A stretch of 25,094 nt of DNA from a bacterium (GTDB taxonomy: Archaea > Thermoproteota > Nitrososphaeria > Nitrososphaerales > Nitrososphaeraceae), in contig JACMIO010000167.1 in assembly GCA_014381105.1 (NCBI GenBank), positions 1-25,094 on the forward strand, read 5' to 3'. Shown here piece by piece: positions 6,950-15,403 of the stretch; the first letter of the stretch is position 1, and the number at the start of each line of letters is the position of its first letter. Below the pieces are notes generated by a model. The model saw only the letters and a list, made by a program, of their open reading frames with translations, did no database searches and was not told where the DNA came from. A program made the translations under genes and the position numbers.

Positions 6950-9049
6950 ATGACTGAGCAAAAGCAACAAACAACTTCGGCAATATCAGACGAATTAGAA
7001 TCATTTTTGCGTGCCTATAAGGACAGGGATGGAAACTACAAGTATTTTGATAGAATTAACAACATGATGGCATCAAATACCACCTTTATTGTAGTTGATT
7101 ATATCGACCTAGATAGAAATAAGCCAGAACTAACAAAATTAATTACTGATACACCCGATGATATGTTTGACGCTTTTAACAAAGCTGTATACTCAATCTT
7201 AAGAGAAATTCATTACGACTATGCTGAGGAAATTAAAGACAAGATAAAAGTAAGAATTGGAAATTATTCTGTTCAAAAAGGGCTAAGAGAAATAAACGCA
7301 GATGTGATAAACAAGTTGATAAGCGTTCCTGGTATGGTAGTTAGGACTTCTGAAATTAAACCACTTGCCAAAAAGATTGCATATGCATGTCTGAATTGTA
7401 ATACTCTTAATGAAGCCCAGCTTAAAGGTCTAACCCTAAAGAAACCTATGAGATGTACTCAGTGTTCTGAAAAGGAACTTGAAATGGATCCAGAGAATAG
7501 CTACTTTACCGATTTCCAGTTAGTTAGGATTCAAGAACTACCGGAAGATTTACCCGCAGGTCAACTTCCGCATTATGTAGAAGTTACTGTTATGGATGAT
7601 CTTGTTGACAGGTGCAGACCTGGAGATAGGATTTTGTTGACAGGGATAGTCAGGATTGAGCAAGAGCAGTCATTACAAGTAAGGACAAGTCTATTCAGAC
7701 TGCGCATGGAAGGTAACAATATAGAGTTTCTTGGAGGAATTTTGGGGAATAAAGATGAGAGAACTGTTGACAGTAAAGATGAGAGAACTGTTGATAGAAT
7801 AGTTATAAGCAGAGAAGATGAAAAACGGATCTTAGCTCTTTCAAGTATGCCAGATAATTATGACAAACTAATTGCATCATTTGCACCTCATATTTATGGA
7901 CATGAAGTAATCAAAGAATCTATTCTTTTACTAATTGTAGGATCGGTAACAAAGAAATTAGCTGATGGCTCAAATCGTAGAGGAGATATCAATATCTTTC
8001 TCGTTGGAGATCCAGGTACTGCCAAATCTGAAATGCTCAAATTTGCTGCAAAAATAGCACCAAGAGGTCTGTATACCTCAGGAAGAGGTACTACTGCTGC
8101 AGGTTTAACAGCCGCAGTAATTCGCGATAAATCCGGAATTATGATGCTCGAGGCGGGGGCTGTGGTTTTGGGCGATCAAGGCCTCGTTTGTATAGATGAG
8201 TTTGACAAGATAAAGTCCGAAGACAGATCTGCGCTCCATGAAGTTATGGAGCAACAGACCTGTTCGGTCGCAAAAGGAGGAATAGTGGCAACACTGAATG
8301 CTCGAACGTCAATCCTATCTGCAGCTAATCCTAAATATGGTAAATACGATCCTTTTAGAAACATTACAGAGAACGTAGAGCCACTTCCTATACCGTTACT
8401 GACAAGGTTTGATATCATTCATGTAATCAGAGATAGCGCTGATACTGAAAGAGATAATCGAATTGCAAGCCACATACTTGAAATACATAGAGACATAGAA
8501 CATGCAGCCCAGTCCGCTATAGAGATAGATCTATTTCGCAAATATCTAGCCTATGCCAAACAAATTGAACCAAAACTCACACCTGAAGCAATTGATATCT
8601 TGAGAAAATATTATTTGCAAATGAGAAACGTTGATTCGGAAGGAATGATAACAGCAACCCCTCGTCAGTTGGAAGGTCTCGTACGCCTTGCTACTGCAAG
8701 AGCTAGATTGTTATTGAAAGATAACGTAGATACGGAAGACGCTGAGAGAGCGATATACCTCGTTTCACAAATGTTAGAAACTGTAGGTATAGATGTCAAC
8801 ACTGGAAAAGTTGATCTCGGTGTTCTTCATGGAAAACCTCTTAGCGAAACTTCAAAATTAAAGACATTCACGGATGTCTTCAACGGTTTATCTGGAGAGG
8901 ACAAGAACGACGTTGAAGAAAAGAATTTCATTGATGAACTCGTGAAAACAGGAAAGTTTACAGAAGATGAAGCCAAAGATTTCATAAGGAAAGCGATGCA
9001 AAATGGACAAATTTACGAGAGAAGAGCAGGATTTTATGCAAAGGCATAA
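6950..9049 (+). CDS. mcm: Replicative DNA helicase MCM
   Basis: MCM is the hexameric 3'-5' replicative helicase. The N-terminal DNA-binding part contains a zinc site of two Cys pairs (Cys147/150 and Cys169/172). The AAA+ core has the MCM-type Walker A GDPGTAKS (353-360), Walker B IDEFDK (415-420), sensor I AANPKYGKY, and the arginine finger in LLTRFD (Arg486). A small C-terminal winged-helix domain follows. The 699 residues are normal. In the linker between the N-terminal domain and the AAA+ core (residues about 268-283), KDERTVD occurs twice in tandem because of a 24-base duplication; the frame is preserved. The ATG directly abuts the gins23 stop. Confidence 0.97.
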   Translation: MTEQKQQTTSAISDELESFLRAYKDRDGNYKYFDRINNMMASNTTFIVVDYIDLDRNKPELTKLITDTPDDMFDAFNKAVYSILREIHYDYAEEIKDKIKVRIGNYSVQKGLREINADVINKLISVPGMVVRTSEIKPLAKKIAYACLNCNTLNEAQLKGLTLKKPMRCTQCSEKELEMDPENSYFTDFQLVRIQELPEDLPAGQLPHYVEVTVMDDLVDRCRPGDRILLTGIVRIEQEQSLQVRTSLFRLRMEGNNIEFLGGILGNKDERTVDSKDERTVDRIVISREDEKRILALSSMPDNYDKLIASFAPHIYGHEVIKESILLLIVGSVTKKLADGSNRRGDINIFLVGDPGTAKSEMLKFAAKIAPRGLYTSGRGTTAAGLTAAVIRDKSGIMMLEAGAVVLGDQGLVCIDEFDKIKSEDRSALHEVMEQQTCSVAKGGIVATLNARTSILSAANPKYGKYDPFRNITENVEPLPIPLLTRFDIIHVIRDSADTERDNRIASHILEIHRDIEHAAQSAIEIDLFRKYLAYAKQIEPKLTPEAIDILRKYYLQMRNVDSEGMITATPRQLEGLVRLATARARLLLKDNVDTEDAERAIYLVSQMLETVGIDVNTGKVDLGVLHGKPLSETSKLKTFTDVFNGLSGEDKNDVEEKNFIDELVKTGKFTEDEAKDFIRKAMQNGQIYERRAGFYAKA
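7751..7798 (+). repeat. 24-bp in-frame tandem duplication inside mcm
   Basis: Twenty bases starting AAAGATGAGAGAAC at 7751 recur exactly at 7775, giving a 24-base period. It encodes KDERTVDS followed by KDERTVDR. The near-perfect DNA identity points to a recent event. Confidence 0.95.
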
Positions 9050-9176
9050 GAAGTAAAGTATCATCTCATCAAAGCTTTTCTATAAGGATTCCTCTTAGCC
9101 ATTAATTACAACGTACACGTTAAAAGCCTCAATATTATTAATATATTAATTAGAAAGAATTAATTCAATTGAGCGA

Positions 9177-11306
9177 ATGAAGGAATATTTACAGGAGCTA
9201 TTACGATTATTAAATTACGGTTCATTATATCCCCCACAAGAACTTGCGTTATCAAAGGGAGTAATGAATGGTAACAATATACTTGTTACAACTCCTACAT
9301 CAAGCGGAAAAACACTGATTGGACTAATGGGAATGATAAACATCCTTAGTCAGAGAAAAAAAGTAGTTTATCTTACTCCACTAAAAGCATTAGCCGCAGA
9401 AAAATTTAATGAGTTTAAGATAATTAAAAATTTGAGTTGTTTTAAGAATAGGAAAATAAATATTGCAATCTCCACAGGTGATTACGACTCTTCTGGAACC
9501 GAATTGATTGACAAAGATATTATCATAATAACAAATGAAAAAATGGATTCAATCTTAAGACATGATTCAAACTGGATTTTTGACGTCGGTCTGTTCATTA
9601 TTGACGAAATACATCTGCTTACAGAACGTGAAAGAGGCCCAACTTTAGAAATAATATTGACAAAGATCAAACTAATGACACAAAGGCCTCAAATAATTGG
9701 AATAAGCGCGACGATATCAAATTCAGATGAAATTGCTGATTGGTTAAAATGTGAACCAATACAAAGTAAGTGGCGTCCTACTGAATTGATAGAAGGTGTG
9801 TATAATTATGGTAAAGTTACCATGAGTAATGGTACAACTTTTGAAATTGATAATATTGGAGTTGCTGATAATTCAACCGGTGGAATAATAAGTCTTGCAA
9901 TGGATTCGATTACTAATGATGGAGGACAATCACTTGTGTTTGCAGAGACACGTAAACGCACTGTTTCACTTGCAAAAAAAACTTCAGATATAGTGCCAAA
10001 ATTACTGGACAAAGCTTCAAAACTTTCAGCACAAAAGATTGGAGTAGAAATTTTAAAACAGGGAGATGATACGGAACTTAATAGAACACTTTCGAGTATT
10101 GTTACAAAAGGTGTGGGATTTCACCATGCAGGCCTAGGAGTAAAAAGCAGGCAAATTGTAGAAGATGCTTTTAGAAATGGCACAATAAAGATATTATTTG
10201 CCACACCAACTCTCGCTGCAGGAGTAAATCTACCTGCTAGACGTGTTGTAATCACCAGTATTTTTAGATACAATTATGAATATGGCGGTAATGTTCCATT
10301 GAGTGTATTACAGTACAAACAATTATGTGGACGGGCCGGAAGACCTGCTTATGATAAATATGGAGAAGCAATTATAATCGCAGATTCGAGAACCAACCCA
10401 GAAGATCTCTACAATCATTTTGTGTTAGGAGAGCCGGAACCAATCGTTTCTCAGTTAATGAATGAAACGGCACTAAGAGTACATGTTCTAGGAGTGATAG
10501 CTTCAAGATCTAAATTATTAAAGTCTGAATTACTTTACTTTTTTGAGGAAACATTTCTCTCAAAGAATCACAGAAATGAAAGTATCAGCTTTGAAATTGA
10601 CTCGCTGCTGCACTATCTACACGACGAGGGATTAATTATCATGAGGAATGAGTTACTTATGGCTACTAGATTTGGTAAACGCATTTCCTTGTTGTATATC
10701 GATCCAAAAACCGGTATTCATTTCAAGAAAAATTTAGATTTCTATAATAGTAACAAATATGATGATGGCATAAATTTTTTACATTGGATTTGTGATTCTT
10801 ATGATTTTTATCCAAAGTTAACATTGAGGCAAAATGAAATAGAATACTTTGAAAGAATGTTTGAGAAACATGAACTGGCTTCTCACGGGCTCTCAAATTA
10901 TGACTATTCATTAAAAAATTTGATAATTCTTCTAGAATGGATCGATGAATCAAGCGAAGCATATCTGAACGAAAAATTTGGAGTTGAACCTGGGGATCTA
11001 TATAGAATGGTTGAAACTACGTACTGGTTGTCATACTGTCTTTATGAAATTGCAAAATTAATAGGAAGAAAAGATCTTTTAACAGAAATAGCTATATTAC
11101 GATTGAGAATTAAACATGGCATAAAATCAGAATTGATCTCTCTTATCCAACTTGAGGGAATTGGAAGAATTAGGGCAAGGGCTCTATATAAGGCAGGAAT
11201 CACTAATGTTAATGAAATTGACAAGATTTCTGAATCAAAACTGGGGTCCATACCAAAAATAGGGGTTAAACTTGCAAAAAAACTAAAGAATCAAATCAAG
11301 AATTAA
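9177..11306 (+). CDS. hel308: Ski2-type DNA helicase Hel308
   Basis: Hel308 is a 3'-5' DNA helicase that acts on stalled forks. The sequence has the Q-motif LYPPQ (17-21), motif I PTSSGKT (40-46), motif II DEIH (143-146; DEAH-type with Ile), motif III SAT (177-179), FHHAGL, the ATPTLAAGVNLP segment, and motif VI QLCGRAGRP (382-390). Near the C-terminus is a helix-hairpin-helix (LEGIGRIRARALYKAG, 659-674) as in Hel308 domain V. The 709 residues match the family. The nearest in-frame ATG is at 9177, after an AT-rich TATA-like stretch (about 9137-9150). It lies just downstream of mcm but has its own promoter. Confidence 0.93.
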   Translation: MKEYLQELLRLLNYGSLYPPQELALSKGVMNGNNILVTTPTSSGKTLIGLMGMINILSQRKKVVYLTPLKALAAEKFNEFKIIKNLSCFKNRKINIAISTGDYDSSGTELIDKDIIIITNEKMDSILRHDSNWIFDVGLFIIDEIHLLTERERGPTLEIILTKIKLMTQRPQIIGISATISNSDEIADWLKCEPIQSKWRPTELIEGVYNYGKVTMSNGTTFEIDNIGVADNSTGGIISLAMDSITNDGGQSLVFAETRKRTVSLAKKTSDIVPKLLDKASKLSAQKIGVEILKQGDDTELNRTLSSIVTKGVGFHHAGLGVKSRQIVEDAFRNGTIKILFATPTLAAGVNLPARRVVITSIFRYNYEYGGNVPLSVLQYKQLCGRAGRPAYDKYGEAIIIADSRTNPEDLYNHFVLGEPEPIVSQLMNETALRVHVLGVIASRSKLLKSELLYFFEETFLSKNHRNESISFEIDSLLHYLHDEGLIIMRNELLMATRFGKRISLLYIDPKTGIHFKKNLDFYNSNKYDDGINFLHWICDSYDFYPKLTLRQNEIEYFERMFEKHELASHGLSNYDYSLKNLIILLEWIDESSEAYLNEKFGVEPGDLYRMVETTYWLSYCLYEIAKLIGRKDLLTEIAILRLRIKHGIKSELISLIQLEGIGRIRARALYKAGITNVNEIDKISESKLGSIPKIGVKLAKKLKNQIKN

Positions 11307-11357
11307 AAATGAGTGCAAAAAGATATTTCAAATATAGTTACAACAGGTGATTGAAAA

Positions 11358-12374
11358 TTGGTTTATCCATCAGATACTATCATAAATGCAGTTATTGTCT
11401 CTGCTATCTCATTCTTGATTATTTTCTTAATCACACCTCCTTTTATTAAATACCTAAACAAGAAAGGGAAAACGGTAGTAGACTATCATAAGCCTGGAAA
11501 ACCTCTCATTCCAAGACCCGCCGGTCCTGTCCTATTAATGGGAATAGTAATAGCTGAAATATTATTATATTTGTTAATACAGGACGTAAAAATCATATCT
11601 CTATTATTGACTACTACTATCGCATTTTTCATTGGGTATATTGATGACTTGAAAACTATGCCAGGTTGGTTTAAACCTGTCGCTTTGATATTGGCGGCAA
11701 TACCTATAGTAGTATTAGGAAGCCACGGAAATTATCTTGGACTAATATTTGATAGTGCATTCATACCTCTGCTATATATCCCACTTATTCTTTCTTTAAT
11801 ACCTATAGTTGGTAATACTGTAAACTCGATTGATGTTTTCAATGGCGTAGCAAGTGGCTTTATGGTAATAATAATGATACCATTATTAGTAAGTGTTTTA
11901 TTATTTGGTAATACTAATGTTTTTCTAATGGGTCTCCCATTACTCTTTGGCTCTATTGCGATATACCATTATCATAAATTTCCAAGCAAGATATTTCTTG
12001 GTGATTCAGGCACACTATTATTAGGATCAATGTATGCCGCTATATCAATAGCAGGAAATTCAGAGATTATTGGTGTTATAGCACTATTACCGGCAGTAAT
12101 GAATTCATTCCTGTTTCTCTCTAGTGTGAAGAAAATAGTGGAACACAGGCAGGTCAAGACCAGACCTGTAACAATAGGTGATGATTATAGATTAATGGCA
12201 TCCAAAGAAAGTAGGGCACCAGCAACATTAGTAAGACTAATCCTTGCTAAAGGCCCATTATCTGAAAAGGAAATAATAAATAGAATCCTTATACTAGGAA
12301 CGTTTTCATCGATACTGTCATTCATTTCAATTGTTATTCAATATTCAATTATGAAAGGAATAATATCATTATGA
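11358..12374 (+). CDS. Polyprenyl-phosphate GlcNAc-1-phosphate transferase-like protein (GT4/Alg7-AglH type)
   Basis: A membrane enzyme of the MraY/WecA/Alg7 family, which transfers a sugar-1-phosphate from a UDP-sugar to a polyprenyl or dolichyl phosphate. In archaea this starts N-glycan synthesis for the S-layer. About ten hydrophobic helices are visible. Family motifs are IDDLK (95-99), NSIDVFNGVASG (156-167), FLGDSG (213-218) and a basic cytoplasmic loop EHRQVKTRP (262-270). The 338 residues are normal. The start is TTG, supported by AGGTGA at 11345-11350, a plausible Shine-Dalgarno site seven bases upstream. Sugar specificity cannot be read from the sequence. The stop overlaps the next start (ATGA). 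Confidence 0.85.
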   Translation: MVYPSDTIINAVIVSAISFLIIFLITPPFIKYLNKKGKTVVDYHKPGKPLIPRPAGPVLLMGIVIAEILLYLLIQDVKIISLLLTTTIAFFIGYIDDLKTMPGWFKPVALILAAIPIVVLGSHGNYLGLIFDSAFIPLLYIPLILSLIPIVGNTVNSIDVFNGVASGFMVIIMIPLLVSVLLFGNTNVFLMGLPLLFGSIAIYHYHKFPSKIFLGDSGTLLLGSMYAAISIAGNSEIIGVIALLPAVMNSFLFLSSVKKIVEHRQVKTRPVTIGDDYRLMASKESRAPATLVRLILAKGPLSEKEIINRILILGTFSSILSFISIVIQYSIMKGIISL

Positions 12375-12610
12375 GATTGTTTGGATTGTTCGCTCTTATT
12401 TTTATCATGTGGAGTATGATAATGCTAGTTTCATACTTTTTGATATTTATAATTGGTCCATTACATATTAATGTGTTCAATAATTCTACTGATGGACTGA
12501 TCTCCTCCATAGTCAAGGCATCACTAGCTATCGGATTGGTAGTCGTGTTGATTTTGTTACTGGGCATTCTTAAAACGAAATATTTACGAAAGACATTGCT
12601 AAAGAGTTAA
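12371..12610 (+). CDS. Small two-helix membrane protein coupled to the GT4 gene (79 aa)
   Basis: Not recognised as a known family. Two hydrophobic helices (about residues 3-29 and 44-66) are joined by a short polar loop (HINVFNNSTDG) containing two NxS/T sequons, and a basic C-terminus (KTKYLRKTLLKS) follows. Its ATG overlaps the TGA of the transferase gene as ATGA, so it is translated by coupling and probably acts with that enzyme, for example as an accessory subunit. That role is inferred from gene order alone. It is convergent with the next gene, with only 16 bases between. Confidence 0.65.
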   Translation: MRLFGLFALIFIMWSMIMLVSYFLIFIIGPLHINVFNNSTDGLISSIVKASLAIGLVVVLILLLGILKTKYLRKTLLKS

Positions 12611-12626
12611 ATCTAGAGTGTAAAAT

Positions 12627-13661
12627 CTATATCCGTGAGACTTTTATCAAATCTTTCAATTTTACTTCCATTCCATATCTCTTTTCTTCATGTTTCATGT
12701 GATTGTAAATCTTAAGTACCTCAGCAGCATTCTTGAAAAGATTGAATTTACCATTGATTTTCATCTGAATGAACTTGAAAACAAGAGCATAAATCTGAAA
12801 CTTCTTCAAAACTTCCCTTCTATACGCATTGAAATCATTAATGTGTTTGATAAATAATTGTGCGCACCATGTTGATGGAATGATTCCTTCACCAAGCAAA
12901 GGATATACAGTGCCAATTGATTCACCGACCCCAATAGTTTTCCGACCATCAGTAAAAGGTTCGGAATTTTTGGGCGGACTTATTCTGACTGGACGACCAA
13001 CTTTTTTTATTACTTCACATTTGTGTTTTTTCAAAAATTCATCAACAAATACATTGTTATTTTTACGTTCATAATCTCCAGCTCCGATATGTGCATAACC
13101 ATTTTCTAATGGAAAGTACCAAAAATAGCCCTTCATCGAGGGAAAAGCTTTCAAGTAAAAATCATCAAAAGGAGTTTTATCCTGATATTTCACTTTATAC
13201 TGAATACAGGGTATCCACATTTCGTTTTGCGGGCGTGGTAAATAATTTCGGTGAAAGCCTGTAGCATCAATAATAAGATCAAACTCTGATTCAAGATTCT
13301 CTTTTTTTGGAATAACACCAAATTGGATGTTAGTACCTCTTGTCATGTCCTTGATTAATTTTATCTTGTCATAAGTTACCATCCCTTTTAGTCCAACATT
13401 GATACTGTTATCCTCTTTACCACTCTGGCCCATATCCACCTTCATGTTTTTTCCCTCATGTAAAATATAGTCATTAAACTCCAGCCCACATTCCTTGATC
13501 AAATCTTCCATTATATTTTCACAAGTTGCCCAGGCACAAACTGCATCATGTTCTTCAAGAGGCATCCTTTCAAATCCCTTAACGTAATTGTCATGATCAC
13601 TACTCAAGCTGTTCATAAGATATGCTCCTGCGACTCCCATTCCAACGACTGCTATCTTCAT
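12627..13661 (-). CDS. Geranylgeranyl-reductase-family flavoprotein
   Basis: An FAD-dependent oxidoreductase related to archaeal geranylgeranyl reductases, which saturate isoprenoid chains of membrane lipids or quinones. The N-terminal Rossmann motif is VVGMGVAG (5-12). IDATG follows at 131-135, the family active-site region reads YFWYFPLENGYAHIGAG (179-195), and the second FAD motif is GVGESIGTVYPLLGEGI (244-260). In that motif the usual Gly-Asp is Gly-Glu, a conservative but uncommon change. The 344 residues are slightly short for the family. Several paralogues are usual in Thaumarchaeota, so the exact substrate (lipid or quinone tail) is uncertain. Confidence 0.82.
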   Translation of the reverse strand: MKIAVVGMGVAGAYLMNSLSSDHDNYVKGFERMPLEEHDAVCAWATCENIMEDLIKECGLEFNDYILHEGKNMKVDMGQSGKEDNSINVGLKGMVTYDKIKLIKDMTRGTNIQFGVIPKKENLESEFDLIIDATGFHRNYLPRPQNEMWIPCIQYKVKYQDKTPFDDFYLKAFPSMKGYFWYFPLENGYAHIGAGDYERKNNNVFVDEFLKKHKCEVIKKVGRPVRISPPKNSEPFTDGRKTIGVGESIGTVYPLLGEGIIPSTWCAQLFIKHINDFNAYRREVLKKFQIYALVFKFIQMKINGKFNLFKNAAEVLKIYNHMKHEEKRYGMEVKLKDLIKVSRI

Positions 13662-13789
13662 TTGGTAACGACATTTAACATATCGGTAAATAAAAGTGTG
13701 ATGTTTTTCCTAACCCAGGTTATTTTAGATATTTTTCATATGACAAGTTATATTAGTTATTAAAATTAGAAGGCATGTAAGAAAAGAAG

Positions 13790-13981
13790 TTGACCAAGAA
13801 TATTCCGAAATATGTTAGAGTCGGGATGCTCCTACTTGTTATGGGAGCCATAATAGTAGGGATTGGAACATATTTGAGCAAAGGTTCTTTGTCATTATAT
13901 GGATTAATAATGGCGATATGCGGATTTGTCATTTATTTTGCAGCTTCAATTGCGTCAAGAAGGAAAAATATGCAAATCTGA
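13790..13981 (+). CDS. Small two-helix membrane protein (63 aa)
   Basis: Function unknown. A basic N-terminus (TKNIPKYVR) precedes two hydrophobic helices (about 10-28 and 34-53), and a basic tail (SRRKNMQI) follows. The start is TTG; no ATG is in frame nearby. I considered SecE because secE often precedes spt5, but SecE has one membrane helix after an amphipathic helix, which this lacks. It is separated from spt5 by 130 bases containing a TATA box, so it probably has its own transcript. Confidence 0.5.
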   Translation: MTKNIPKYVRVGMLLLVMGAIIVGIGTYLSKGSLSLYGLIMAICGFVIYFAASIASRRKNMQI

Positions 13982-14073
13982 GGAAATCCAACATTCTGAT
14001 ATATTCATCCAATCCAACCTTCCCTTCATTGTAAGCGAGGTGTTTTTTTAAGATAATACGGCTTTTGATTAAA

Positions 14074-14083
14074 CTTATAAATT
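14074..14083 (+). promoter_or_regulatory. TATA box of spt5
   Basis: CTTATAAATT is centred about 33 bases before the TTG start of spt5, giving a leader of only a few bases. Confidence 0.45.
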
Positions 14084-14111
14084 GTACCCAGCTATCGTAT
14101 GCTGAAGATAA

Positions 14112-14774
14112 TTGGAAGGTAGCACCATAGGAAAAGAAGAGAATTTTGATGATCTGGACAAAGTGCTTGCTGAAAAACCAGATATCCTAACAGAAACTAC
14201 CTCCGAAACGACTGATATAGTGCAAGAAAGCACTTCGGAAACTGATGCTTCCGAATTAGAGACAGTCAATGGTAAATCATCTGATAGTAATAGTGAACCT
14301 GAAAATTCTCGAATAGAAACTGAAAGCCAGGAATCAGATTCAAAATTCTTTGCGATAAGAACAACTGGTGGTCAAGAACATATTGTAGTAAATTTGGCTC
14401 AAAATAGGATAAATTCAAAGAAGATTGATGTACGTTCTATCTTGTTACTTGATAGTTTTAAGGGATACATAATAATCGAGGCCCCTAACTCTAACATCGC
14501 TTATGATGCTCTTATTGGGGTCAGACATGTCAAGGGGCAGATCCGTGGAGAATTACCCTATAAAGACATTGAAAGTTATTTAGTAAAAAGACCTGTGGTA
14601 TCAGAATTAAATATAGATGATACAGTCGAGGTTATCGCTGGACCATTCAAATCCATGAAGGCCAAGATAACAAGGGTTGATTATGAAAAGCAAGAGGCAA
14701 CCGTGTTATTGCTAGATTCTCCTTATCAGATACCCGTTACAGTTGATGCAAATTATTTGAAAAAGTCCACATAG
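14112..14774 (+). CDS. spt5: Transcription elongation factor Spt5 (NusG family) with acidic N-terminal extension
   Basis: Spt5 binds the RNA polymerase clamp and keeps elongation processive. Residues 78-158 form the NGN domain (SKFFAIRTTGGQEH onward) and about 166-205 the KOW domain (NIDDTVEVIAGPFKSMKAKI). Residues 1-77 are an extra low-complexity segment: by count 23 Asp/Glu, 23 Ser/Thr and only 5 Lys/Arg. Typical archaeal Spt5 is near 150 residues, so at 220 this one is long; eukaryotic Spt5 also has an acidic N-terminus. The start is TTG at 14112, directly after an in-frame TAA, so the extension cannot begin further upstream, although a later start is conceivable. rpl11 follows 53 bases on, a common archaeal order. 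Confidence 0.93.
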   Translation: MEGSTIGKEENFDDLDKVLAEKPDILTETTSETTDIVQESTSETDASELETVNGKSSDSNSEPENSRIETESQESDSKFFAIRTTGGQEHIVVNLAQNRINSKKIDVRSILLLDSFKGYIIIEAPNSNIAYDALIGVRHVKGQIRGELPYKDIESYLVKRPVVSELNIDDTVEVIAGPFKSMKAKITRVDYEKQEATVLLLDSPYQIPVTVDANYLKKST

Positions 14775-14827
14775 GATGGCCACAATAACTATTAAATTAA
14801 AGAACATAAATCTAAAAATGGTCTGAT

Positions 14828-15310
14828 ATGGAACAAAAAAAATCTATTTCTGCTCTTGTTAGTGGCGGAGAAGCCAGTGCTGGACCTCCACTTGGACCTG
14901 CATTAGGGCCTATGGGTATAAACGTTTTGCAAGTTGTTAATACGATTAATGAGAAAACCAAAGAATTTCAAGGAATGAAAGTTCCTGTAAAAGTAGAGAT
15001 TGATCCAGATACAAAAAAATTTAACGTTGAAGTCGGCGTACCTCCAACTACTGCTTTAATAGCAAAAGAAGCAAATGTTTCCAAGGGATCTGGTACAGCA
15101 GGAAAGGACTATGTTGGAAATATTTCCATGGAAGGAATAGTAAAAATAGCTAAGATGAAAATTGAAGTTTCGTACGCAACAACCATAAAATCAAGCGTAA
15201 AGGAAATTATTGGTTCTTGTGTAAGTAGCGGAATTAAAGTGGAAAACAAGCCTGCCAAAGAAATCTATTCTGACTTGATGGAAGGAAAATTCGATCAATT
15301 GTTTACGTAG
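14828..15310 (+). CDS. rpl11: Large-subunit ribosomal protein uL11
   Basis: uL11 sits at the base of the ribosomal stalk in the GTPase centre. The N-terminal proline-rich motif GGEASAGPPLGPALGPMGIN is diagnostic. The C-terminal RNA-binding half contains IAKMKIEVSYATTIKSSVKE and GSCVSSGIKVE. The 160 residues are normal for archaea. ATTAAATTAAAG (about 14790-14801) is centred about 32 bases before the ATG, so it may be transcribed alone as well as with spt5. A T-rich stretch after the stop looks like a terminator. Confidence 0.95.
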   Translation: MEQKKSISALVSGGEASAGPPLGPALGPMGINVLQVVNTINEKTKEFQGMKVPVKVEIDPDTKKFNVEVGVPPTTALIAKEANVSKGSGTAGKDYVGNISMEGIVKIAKMKIEVSYATTIKSSVKEIIGSCVSSGIKVENKPAKEIYSDLMEGKFDQLFT

Positions 15311-15335
15311 ATTTTTTGTTTTAAATTATTTTTTA
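15311..15335 (+). terminator. T-rich terminator after rpl11
   Basis: Runs of T (TTTTTTG, then ATTTTTTAT) directly follow the stop, as at many archaeal intrinsic terminators. No hairpin is needed or seen. Confidence 0.4.
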
Positions 15336-15403
15336 TACGTCGCAAATTTAAAATATGCGAAAAATGGATTTTACATTAAGTTTTAGGAGATATGATATAA
15401 TTA

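Noticed and set aside
9110..9121. AACGTACACGTT inverted repeat upstream of hel308
   Set aside because: Too short and isolated, and it lies upstream of the likely TATA box with no second copy; chance is sufficient.
13790..13981. SecE (Sec61 gamma) candidate because it precedes spt5
   Set aside because: It has two membrane helices and lacks the amphipathic helix before a single C-terminal span that defines SecE.
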